Positions 1 to 7,647 of a stretch of DNA of 10,000 bases are shown here, in pieces. Location of the stretch: contig NC_091566.1 of the NCBI RefSeq assembly GCF_042767895.1, positions 39,571,977 to 39,581,976 of the forward strand, in the 5' to 3' direction. The notes under the pieces were generated by a model. The model did no database searches, had not been told where the DNA came from, and saw only the letters and a list, made by a program, of their open reading frames with translations. Source of the stretch: Penaeus vannamei. Its lineage: Eukaryota; Arthropoda; Malacostraca; Decapoda; Penaeidae. The stretch's first letter is position 1. Each line of letters begins with the position of its first letter. The translations under genes and the position numbers were made by a program.

Positions 1-203
1 TATGCTTCAAATTTCCCATGTGATATCGTGTGGCGGCTTAGTGATATTCTTATTACGTTAAAGGCATAAGTTATGCCAAGTAATGTAATATCTCTGAACT
101 TTTTTCTTTCCCTCTGTATGTGTGCTCGAGCATGTGTAATATTCCGATTATCCTTCATGCATGGTAAAGTGTGCTACGTATTCTAATCTAATATCTTTTA
201 CTG
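1..203. other. Non-repetitive AT-rich flank
   Basis: Mixed, mildly AT-rich sequence with no convincing gene. Two short perfect inverted repeats are visible: GGCATAA-G-TTATGCC at 63-77 (7-bp arms, 1-base spacer) and the 10-bp palindrome TGCTCGAGCA at 123-132. Both are small enough to be chance. From about 204 the sequence grades into pyrimidine-rich DNA. Confidence 0.6.
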
Positions 204-478
<275 letters not shown>

Positions 479-620
479 CTACGCTCATTCGGGAAAGGTG
501 GAAAAACAGGAATTTTCCCCAATGCTATCATTTTTCCCTGTCAGCCGTGACGCGTTGCATAGCGCGTGTGGCAGTGTGTTTGTCCATTTTCATTAATCAG
601 GGAAAGCCAGCGAGCGAGTC
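479..620. other. Mixed-sequence island between pyrimidine tracts
   Basis: About 140 bases of balanced composition between two pyrimidine-rich blocks. Short dyads are visible: GGAAAA at 500-505 with TTTTCC at 513-518, and ACGCG at 550-554 with CGCGT at 563-567. No coding frame of meaningful length and no recognised motif. Confidence 0.5.
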
Positions 621-743
621 AGTGTTTTTTCTTTTTGTTTCTCTGTTCCTTTCTCTTTCCTTTTTTTATTTTTTCTATTCCATTTTCTTTCTCCTTCTGT
701 TCCTTTTTCTCTTTCTCTTTCCCAATTTGTTCTCCTCCTCTTC
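621..743. repeat. T/C-rich low-complexity tract
   Basis: Thymine-dominated pyrimidine sequence (runs of T separated by C, CC or occasional G/A), more T-rich than the CTCC-type tracts later in the window. No regular period is seen. Frames through it encode strings of Phe, Leu and Ser and look transmembrane-like only because of the T content. Confidence 0.8.
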
Positions 744-781
744 CTCTGAATGCATTTATACATCATTACTTCTGATATTAT

Positions 782-1736
<955 letters not shown>

Positions 1737-2211
1737 GTTGATTTATAGATGAATAGACACGCGACGATAAATGCAAGGAATATGGAAGAACAAGATTCAA
1801 GAATGATGACAAACAGTAATGAAATATATCTTCCTTCTTATTATTCTTTTTGCGTTGTCCTTTCAAAAAATATTTTCTTATTTATTTATTCTTTTATCAT
1901 TTTTCTTCTCTCTCTCTCTCTCTCTCTTTACAGTAATGAAGCAAAATAGGTACTTACATGCAGTATGATTCATGTAAACCACTTTCTTCATATTTTTTTA
2001 TATGGCACTATAGATTCTCCTTCTATATTACATTTGTATAGAAATCATGTGGATAATTCTTTCCACATAAACATTTTATGACAGCTTTGCGACGACAGAG
2101 TGACCAAAGTGTCATTCCAAGCGAAGTCAAAGCCTCCCTCCGCCACACAGCAAGTGACGTCAGAGCTTACAATTATGACGTCAGAGCCGTAGCTTAGAGC
2201 TTCCTCTCGCG

Positions 2212-2214
<3 letters not shown>
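1737..2214. other. Complex-sequence island with candidate regulatory elements
   Basis: The longest stretch of balanced sequence in the left half. It contains a short (CT)10 at 1907-1927, a clean hairpin (ATGTGGA 2047-2053 with TCCACAT 2062-2068, 8-base loop) and a pair of CRE-like sites described separately. An 11-base word ACAGTAATGAA occurs at 1813 and again at 1930. No coding frame here resembles a known protein: the frames crossing it are extensions of Arg-Glu or Phe-Leu repeat frames. Confidence 0.5.
2155..2187. promoter_or_regulatory. Two consensus CRE palindromes 21 bp apart
   Basis: TGACGTCA, the full palindromic cAMP-response-element core bound by CREB/ATF-family bZIP proteins, occurs at 2155-2162 and again at 2176-2183. 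Both copies continue as TGACGTCAGAGC, giving a 12-base identical word. Start-to-start distance is 21 bp, two helical turns, so bound dimers would sit on the same face of the helix. A (CT)n array of the type bound by GAGA-factor-like proteins in arthropods starts 28 bp downstream. The motifs are certain; their function is inference. Confidence 0.4.

Positions 2215-2287
<73 letters not shown>
2215..2287. repeat. (CT)n microsatellite
   Basis: A 73-bp uninterrupted (CT)n array immediately following the CRE-bearing island. It opens the 5-kb pyrimidine-rich block that runs to about 7216. Confidence 0.97.
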
Positions 2288-2290
<3 letters not shown>

Positions 2291-2886
2291 TTTGTGTCCC
2301 TCTTTCTTTCTCTCTTTTTCTACCCTAAATCTCTCCCTCACCCCTCTCTCTCTGTCTACTTCTCAACCTTCCCTTCTCTCTCCTCTCTTATCTATATATC
2401 TCTATCTATCTGTCTATCTCTTTCTATCTCCCTTCTCAATCCCTCTACCTCTCGCATCCCCCTATCACATCTCCTCACTCCTTTTTCCCTCTCTCTTTTC
2501 CTCTTCTCCCTTTCTTCCTCTCTTTCTACCCCTAACCTCTTCCTCACCTGCTACCTTATTCTTCCTTCCTCCCTTCCTCTCCCTTTTCCTCCCTTCCTTC
2601 TCACCTCTCTTCCTTCTCTTCCCTTCCCACATCTCCTCTCATCTCCTCTCCCTCCACTCCCATCCCTCTCCTTCTCACTTTCTTCCTCCCTCTTCCTCCC
2701 CTTTCTTCCTCCTCCCTCCTCTCCTTCTCTTTCTCCTCCCTCCTCGCCTTCCCCTTTCCTCTCCCTCTCCTCACCCTTTCTTCCTCCTTCTCTTTCTCCT
2801 GCTCCTCCCTTCCCCTCTCCTCTCTCTCGACTCCCTCCCTTATCTCCTCTCCTCGCTTCCCTCTTCACTCTCTCCTCTCCTCCCCA
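2288..2886. repeat. Degenerate CTCC/TTCC pyrimidine tract
   Basis: Around 600 bases of C/T sequence with scattered single purines. A short degenerate TCTA-type stretch lies at about 2389-2430. A 17-base word CTCCTTCTCTTTCTCCT is found at 2721 and 2784 (63 bp apart), hinting at a decayed minisatellite inside what otherwise looks like simple sequence. Three-frame translation gives Ser/Pro/Leu-only chains of up to about 390 residues that run on into the next segment. They are artefacts of having no stop codons in TCC/CTC-rich DNA. Confidence 0.9.
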
Positions 2887-3395
2887 TTTCTCTCCTTCCC
2901 TTTCTTCCTCCCCCTCCCTCTCCCCCCCTCTTCCTCTTCCCTCCTCCCTTCCCCTCTCCTCTCCCTCCTCCCTCCTCCCTCCTCCCTCTCCCCTTTCTTC
3001 CTCCTCTCTTCCTCCTCCCTCCTCCCTCCCTCTCCCTCTCCCTTCCTTTCTTCCTCCTCCCTCCTCCCTTCCCCTCTTTTCTCTCTCCTCCCCTCCTCTT
3101 CCTCCCTCTCCTCTTTCTTCCTCCCCTCTTCTTCCTCCTCCCTCCCTTCCCTTCCTCTTCCCTCCTCCCTCCCCTACCTCTCTCCCTCCTCCCTTCCCCT
3201 CTTTTCTCCCTCCTCCCCCTCCCCCTCTTCCTCCTCCATCCCTTTCTTCCCTTCCTCCCTCCTCCCTCTTCCCCTTTCTTTCTCCCTTCCTCTTCCTCTT
3301 CCCTCCTCCCTCCTCCCCCCCCCCTACCTTCCTCCTCCCTCCTCCCTTCCCCTCTTTCTCTTTCCTCCCCCTCCCCCTCCCTCCCCCTCTCCCCC
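2887..3395. repeat. Near-pure polypyrimidine tract, 509 bases with three purines
   Basis: Only three purines interrupt this stretch: A at 3176, 3238 and 3326. The first 289 bases (2887-3175) have none. It is dominated by CCT/CTCC words. A 17-base word CTCCTCCCTTCCCCTCT recurs at 2941, 3061, 3186 and 3339, and also upstream at 2802, giving spacings of 139, 120, 125 and 153 bp. This shows a decayed higher-order repeat, not random C/T sequence. Homopurine-homopyrimidine DNA of this length can form triplex (H-DNA). Confidence 0.95.
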
Positions 3396-3552
3396 GTAAG
3401 CTATGTGTCGTGCCCGTCCGTACAAACAGGAAGGGCCGGACGTGTTTCCCTTCGCTCTGGTTAACGTATTAATACCGAGTTGGAGATCCTCGTTGCTTTG
3501 GACTCTCTCCCTTCCTTTATCTTCTCTTCTTTCTTGCTTCTGCTTTGCGTTT
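3396..3552. other. Mixed-sequence island
   Basis: About 110 bases of balanced sequence (3396-3500) after the polypyrimidine tract, grading back to T/C-rich. It carries an inverted repeat, CGTCCG at 3415-3420 with CGGACG at 3437-3442. It opens with CGTAAGC, which resembles a splice donor but has no supported exon upstream. No gene recognised. Confidence 0.45.
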
Positions 3553-3559
3553 CTTCTTT

Positions 3560-3650
<91 letters not shown>
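3553..3650. repeat. (CT)n microsatellite
   Basis: (CT)n from about 3561 to 3650 with a single CTTTC interruption near 3588-3590, preceded by TTCTTTTCTC sequence. Overlapping frames read as Ser-Leu repeats only. Confidence 0.96.
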
Positions 3651-3654
<4 letters not shown>

Positions 3655-3906
3655 GTCTTTGGTGATGTTATGTTTTTTTCTGTTTATTTTGCTTTTCTGT
3701 GATCTTTCTGTCTGCCTTTTTCTTGCTCTCCATGTTTCTCTCTATATCTATATTTCTATCTCCCTGCCTCCCTCTTCCTCTCTCTCGCACTCTTTTTTCT
3801 CACATCTTTCCATTCTTACTCCTTTCTCTTGCCTTTCATACTCCGATCCTCTCACCCTCCTCTGTTTCTTCTCATTCACGTCCTTTACTCCTTGCCCCTT
3901 TTCCTC
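3651..3906. other. Pyrimidine-rich spacer
   Basis: T/C-rich sequence with more G and A than the neighbouring arrays, and no clear period. It leads directly into the minisatellite that begins at about 3907. No gene or motif can be supported. Confidence 0.6.
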
Positions 3907-4330
3907 CTCCGTCTTTCACTCTTCCTGCCCCTCCTCCTCCTCCTTCTTATCCTTTTCCTCCGCCGTCTTTCGCCCTCTTTGACCCTCCTCCTCTTTCTCC
4001 TCCTCCTCCTATCCTCCTCCGTCTCTCACCCTCTTGCCCTCCTCCGTCTCTCGCTTTTCCTCCTCCGTCTCTCGCCCTTCTTGCCCCTCCGCCTTTTTCC
4101 TCCTCCTACTTATCCTTTCCCCCTCCGTCTCTCGCCCTCTTTGCCCCTCCTCCTCTTTCTCCTCCTCCTTATCCTTTCCTCCTCCGTCTCTCGCCCTCCT
4201 TGCCCCTCCTCCTTTCTTTTCCTCCTCCGTCTCTCGCCCTCTTTGCCCCTCCTCCTCTTTCTCCTCCTCCTCCTCCTTATCCTTTCCTCCTCTGTCTCTC
4301 GCCCTCCTCGCCCCTCCTCCTCCTCCTTGC
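3907..4330. repeat. Pyrimidine minisatellite, 9 copies of a 21-65 bp unit
   Basis: The diagnostic word CTCCGTCTCTCGCCCT, with variants, recurs. The GTCT anchor lies at 3911, 3965, 4021, 4046, 4067, 4127, 4186, 4229 and 4294, giving unit lengths of 54, 56, 25, 21, 60, 59, 43 and 65 bp. Full units run CTCCGTCTCTCGCCCT, then a TTTGCCCCTCCTCCT segment, then CTCCTCCTTATCCTTTCCT. The 21-, 25- and 43-bp units lack some or all of the later segments. Unit length is not a multiple of three, so the Pro-Ser-Leu-Ala-Leu repeats seen in translation are not a maintained protein. Confidence 0.93.
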
Positions 4331-4425
4331 TTGCAGTCCGGCGCCAGCGTGTGTCTCGGGCGGAGGAGCCAGATCGAGGGGAGATGTCGCTCGACGTTTA
4401 AGCGAAAGAGAATGGGTTTTGCTTG
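4331..4425. other. GC-rich island after minisatellite
   Basis: The pyrimidine repeat stops abruptly at CTTGCTTGCAG, which resembles a 3' splice site (AG at 4335-4336). About 60 bases of GC-rich sequence with roughly nine CpG follow. The frames crossing it disagree and close within tens of codons, so no exon is called. The contrast in CpG content with the surrounding tract is genuine. Confidence 0.45.
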
Positions 4426-5060
4426 CTTTCCCCTCCTCTTCTTGCGATTCCTCGCTCCTCACGTGAACCCTTTCCCACTGTCGCCCCCCCTCTTTTTTAT
4501 TTTTTATCTCCCTTCACCCCTCTTTTAGCCAATCGCTTCTCCCTCGATCCCTCTCCCCTCTTTCGACTTCCTTTTCGCCCCCCCTCGTCGCCTCCCCTTT
4601 CTCTGTCTGTCTGTGATATTTAAGGAACAGGGTCAGCAGGCCTCTCCCTCGCTCCTCTCTCGTCTCCCTCACCCCTTTCACTGCCACATTATTATCATTC
4701 CCTTCATTCCTTCTCTTTTCCCTTTCTTGTCTTTTTCATACCCCACACATTTTACCTTCTTCCAACCTTTCCCTTATTCTACTATCTCATTTGGTTGTCT
4801 TCCTCCCTCCCCTCTCCAATTATCTAAACCTTCTCATTCTCTTGTTTCTCCCTTACTTTTTCATTCTCCTTCTTCAATCTTAGTTCCATCTCCCTCATTC
4901 CGTTTTTCGTTGTCTCTCCCCATTCCTTCATTTCTATTTGATTTTCTTCCCATTCCCCTTTCCATTTACCTCCCCCGTTTGATTGTCTCACTCATTCTCC
5001 CATTTATTCCCATTCTCCTCATTCTTCTTCCTCCATTCCCCCATTCCCCATTCCCCTCTA
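4426..5060. repeat. Degenerate pyrimidine tract, CATTCCC-rich at its end
   Basis: Over 600 bases of C/T-rich sequence with occasional purines. From about 4860 the word CATTC (often CATTCCC or CATTCTC) becomes frequent and is densest at 4990-5055, suggesting a decayed 6-9 bp repeat. A mixed-sequence notch around 4600-4680 holds a short TCTG repeat and GATATTTAAGGAACAG. No gene is visible: the frame through 4613-5173 is hydrophobic and Pro/Ser-rich because of base composition. Confidence 0.75.
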
Positions 5061-5211
5061 ATAATGATTACGTGTTGGTCTTCGCAGTGCAACCTCGGGA
5101 GCTGACAGATTTGCCAAACTTCTTTCTGAAATCTTCCTGCTCATTAACCTTTTTTTTTTTTGGGGGGGGGTGAGGGGGAGGAGGCGGTCAAGTTTAGATG
5201 ACGTGCGAATA
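5061..5211. other. Mixed-sequence island with T12-G9 junction
   Basis: Balanced sequence from 5061 to 5149, then twelve T (5150-5161) followed directly by nine G (5162-5170) and a G-rich segment to 5187. A TGACGT half-CRE lies at 5199-5204. TTCGCAG ending at 5087 resembles a splice acceptor, but the pyrimidine background makes such matches common. The homopolymer junction is also a place where assembly errors are likely. Confidence 0.5.
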
Positions 5212-5570
<359 letters not shown>

Positions 5571-5705
5571 GGACCTCCGGGGTGACGCAACCGGCCTCAG
5601 CCTCCATAAAACAAAGCAAGTCCATAAACTGTAAATATAAACGCTGAAACTTTCTATATAACGGCGCGGCGCAAAGGGATCAAATGCCACAAACCCCTAC
5701 TTGGT
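5571..5705. other. Mixed-sequence island with TATA-like element
   Basis: About 130 bases of non-repetitive sequence. Visible words are TGACGCAA at 5583-5590 (resembles an ATF/C-EBP composite site), CCATAAA at 5604-5610 and again at 5622-5628, and TATATAA at 5655-5661 followed at once by a CpG-rich CGGCGCGGCGC segment. A TATA-box promoter reading to the right is possible, but no initiator or open frame supports it. Confidence 0.3.
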
Positions 5706-5963
5706 TTATCCCCCTCCCCTCCTTCCTCCCCCCTCCCCCCCCCCATCCCCCTCTTCACCTCTCTTATCCTTTTCCTACTTCTCTTCCTCTCCCCCCTTCA
5801 TCCCTCCCTCTCTTCCACTCTTTTTCCCCCTCCCTGTCTTCCCATCTCCCTCTTCCCCTTTTATTTTCTTCCTACTTCTCTTCCTCTCCTCCTTAATCCC
5901 TCCCTCTCTTCCCCTCTTTCTCTTACTTTCTCCCTTATCCCTTCCTTCGTTTCCCTCCTTCAC
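5706..5963. repeat. Pyrimidine tract with a 97-bp-spaced direct repeat
   Basis: C/T-rich sequence containing two copies of a roughly 53-bp segment starting TTCCTACTTCTCTTCCTCT, at 5772 and 5869. After that identical 19-base start both copies continue as ATCCCTCCCTCTCTTCC with about five differences and one indel. The 97-bp spacing shows an old tandem duplication within the tract. Confidence 0.85.
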
Positions 5964-6016
5964 CAGCAGAACGAGGGACCATCAGTAGAAGGAGAAGTAG
6001 AAGCTGCAGCAGAGGA
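5964..6016. other. Short purine-rich island
   Basis: About 50 bases rich in AG/GAAG words inside the pyrimidine block. GACCATC appears near each end. The preceding CTTCACCAGCAG resembles a splice acceptor and AGAAG words resemble splicing enhancers. With no open frame across it (stops occur in the tested frame) no exon is called. Confidence 0.35.
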
Positions 6017-6410
6017 CCATCTTTTTTATTCCATTTCCTTCCATTTATTTTCCTTCTCATCTAACTCTTCGTTTTTGTCGTCGCTTTTGTTCTCATCCTC
6101 TTTCTCCTTTTCCTCTGCCTACTCCCTCCTTCCTTCGTCTTTTCTTCCTTTCTTCCTTCATTTCTATCACATTTTCTTCCTTCCCTCCCCTCCTTCCCTT
6201 CTCCTCCTCCTGCTTAAGAACCGCAGCCACGGCTTCGTCACCTCCCGTCAACTCCTCCCCCTCTCCTTCCCCCCTCGCCTTCTCGGCCACCATCCCCCCT
6301 CCCCTGCCCCCTAACCCCTTCTCCACCTTCCCGACACTCTCCTCCCTCACCTTATATTCCCCTGGAAAGCCCCCCTCCCCCTCCTCACCTCCACCCTCTC
6401 CTCCTCCTCC
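6017..6410. other. Pyrimidine-rich spacer
   Basis: T/C-rich to about 6210, then C-dominated with a balanced notch at 6210-6250. C content rises progressively towards the minisatellite starting near 6411. On the minus strand this reads as Gly/Glu/Arg-rich frames that are compositional artefacts. Confidence 0.6.
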
Positions 6411-6800
6411 CTCCTCCCATACCCCCCATGCTACCTCCCCCAAGCCCACCATACCTCCCCCGACACCCCCTGGGGCCCTCTCTCCTCCTCCCTCCTCCCC
6501 TCTCCCCCACCCCTCCCCCGACACCGCTGGGACCCTCTCTCTTCCTCCCTCTTCCCATCCCCCTCCCCCCCTCCTCCCATACCCCCCATACCTCCCCTCC
6601 CTCCCCCCCTCCCCCGACACCCCTGGGAGCCTCCCTCCTCCTCCCTCCTCCCCTCCCCCACCCCCACCCCTCCCCCGACACCGCTGGGACCCTCTCTCCT
6701 CCTCCCTCCTCCCCTCCCCCCCCCCCACCCCCCCCACCCCCCCCCCTCCCCCCCCCCCCCCCTACCCCCACCCACCCCCCGACACCGCTGGGAGCCCCAG
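6411..6800. repeat. C-rich minisatellite with alternating unit lengths
   Basis: The marker CCCCCGACACC, followed by CTGGGA or a close variant, recurs with GACACC at 6462, 6520, 6616, 6677 and 6781: spacings 58, 96, 61 and 104 bp. The alternation gives a higher-order unit of 154-165 bp. An independent marker, CTCCTCCCATACCCCCCAT, occurs at 6411 and 6571 (160 bp apart) and agrees with this. Between markers lie CTCCTCCCTCC-type sequences. Translations give Pro/Leu chains on + and Gly-rich chains on -; shifts in unit length break the frame, so no protein is claimed. Confidence 0.92.
6711..6780. other. C-run block: i-motif (+) / G-quadruplex (-) candidate
   Basis: C runs of 11, 8, 10, 15, 5, 3 and 6 bases are separated by only one or two other bases (6716-6780). 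On the minus strand these are G runs well above the four-by-three minimum for an intramolecular G-quadruplex, with one- or two-base loops. On the plus strand they fit an i-motif. The block fills the long spacer of the last minisatellite unit. The exact run lengths may be affected by sequencing error. Confidence 0.7.
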
Positions 6801-6835
6801 GCAAAGCGAACCAAACGAGGCGCCGCCGACGCTCT
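6801..6835. other. Short GC-rich junction
   Basis: About 35 bases of CpG-containing mixed sequence linking the C-rich minisatellite to the octamer repeat. No gene or motif recognised. Confidence 0.4.
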
Positions 6836-7098
6836 TTGGCTCCCGATGCCTTGGCTTCCTGACTCTTCCATACCTTGGCTCTTTGACTTTTTAGACTCTT
6901 TGCTTTCTTGTTTTGTTGTTCTTTTTAAAGATATTTTTTCTTATTCATTTATTTTATTTTATGGTTTCTTGGCTCTTTGGTTCGTTGGCTCACTGGCTCT
7001 TGGACACTTTGGTTCCCGAGCCCGTTGACTCTTTGCCCCCTCGGTTCCTGGGCTCCTAGACTCCTCGGCTCTTGGATTTGTCTTGGCTCCGTGGCTCC
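6836..7098. repeat. Cryptic octamer tandem repeat, consensus TTGGCTCT
   Basis: From 6969 to 7080 the sequence divides into fourteen consecutive 8-base units in strict register. Examples are TTGGCTCT, TTGGTTCG, TTGGCTCA, CTGGCTCT, TTGACTCT and TCGGCTCT. Hand-counted identity to TTGGCTCT is 80 of 112 positions. A related block at 6836-6907 (TTGGCTCC, TTGGCTTC, CTGACTCT, TTGGCTCT, TTGACTTT and others) keeps nearly the same register with two one-base slips. An AT-rich segment (6908-6968) separates the blocks. After a two-base slip, two more units lie at 7083-7098. The divergence implies an old array. Confidence 0.85.
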
Positions 7099-7216
7099 CC
7101 CCACACCACCCCCCTACCAAACACCACCCCCCTACCCCCCCTCCTAGAATCCTCGGCTCTTGTGGTGTTTTGGCTCCGTGGCTCCCCCCCCCACACCACC
7201 CCTCTACCCCCCACCC
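7053..7216. repeat. 88-bp tandem duplication
   Basis: Copy A (7053-7140) and copy B (7141 to about 7216) both begin CTCCTAGA(C/A)TCCTCGGCTCT. They then share TTGGCTCCGTGGCTCC (7083 and 7170) and a CCCCACACCACCCC(C/T) segment. Copy B differs by a few substitutions and small indels and is shorter at its end. The unit carries five of the octamer words, so the duplication arose from, and extends, the octamer array. Confidence 0.92.
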
Positions 7217-7393
7217 CTGCCAGCGACGTCGGGAGGCGAATTTACAGCGAGGCACCGAGGTCGGCCGCCGCTGCCGCTTGCCTCCGCCGCGACCCCTGCT
7301 GCCGCGCCTGTGCGGGGCGAACGGCGGGCTCTTGCGCTGCGCCGTCGCCGTCACTTTGCAGGTTCCCAGAGGCAGCCATAGAGGTCCTGTTGT
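7217..7393. promoter_or_regulatory. CpG-dense island at the strand-composition switch
   Basis: About 24 CpG dinucleotides occur in roughly 145 bases (7221-7352), far denser than anything else nearby, with GCCGCC/CGCCGCG words. It sits exactly where the + strand changes from pyrimidine-rich (left) to purine-rich (right). GC-rich unmethylated sequence can act as promoter DNA, including bidirectional promoters; that is inference here. No TATA box, initiator or open frame of merit could be tied to it. Frames through it merge into Arg-Glu or Ser-Leu repeat frames. Confidence 0.3.
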
Positions 7394-7539
<146 letters not shown>

Positions 7540-7561
7540 AACAGACAAACAAACAGAGAGG

Positions 7562-7647
7562 CAAAGAAAGAAACAGAGACATCCAAAGAAAGAAACAGAG
7601 ACAGCCAAAGAAAGAAACAGAAACACAAAGAAAGAAACAGAGAGAAA
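7562..7647. repeat. 22-bp purine minisatellite, 4 copies
   Basis: The word CAAAGAAAGAAACAG starts at 7562, 7584, 7606 and 7626, giving units of 22, 22 and 20 bp. The units end in AGACATC, AGACAGC, AAACA and AGAGAG respectively. The array is immediately downstream of (GACA)n and could have seeded from its decayed edge. Confidence 0.95.

Noticed and set aside
491..567. Small dyads near 500-518 and 550-567
   Set aside because: Five- or six-base stems are common by chance and have no flanking features.
2292..3472. Two overlapping + strand frames of about 390 codons, Ser/Pro/Leu-rich
   Set aside because: Both frames stay open because stop codons need purines and the tract has almost none. Near-equal open frames and lack of any domain indicate artefact.
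4325..4336. Splice-acceptor-like ends at 4336, and similarly at 5087 and 5967
   Set aside because: Pyrimidine tract plus CAG occurs by chance very often in this composition, and no open exon or matching donor supports them.
3699..4466. Proline-rich repeat protein (255 codons) across the minisatellite
   Set aside because: Unit lengths vary and are mostly not multiples of three, so a protein repeat is not maintained; other frames are also open.
6411..6800. CRISPR-like regularly spaced repeats
   Set aside because: Spacers are themselves low-complexity and related to each other, unit lengths alternate, and the genome is evidently eukaryotic.
6093..6871. Glycine-rich protein on the minus strand (139-214 codons), with cell-wall-protein-like look
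   Set aside because: It is the reverse of C-rich minisatellite DNA; three frames give similar Gly/Glu/Arg chains and indels between units shift frame.
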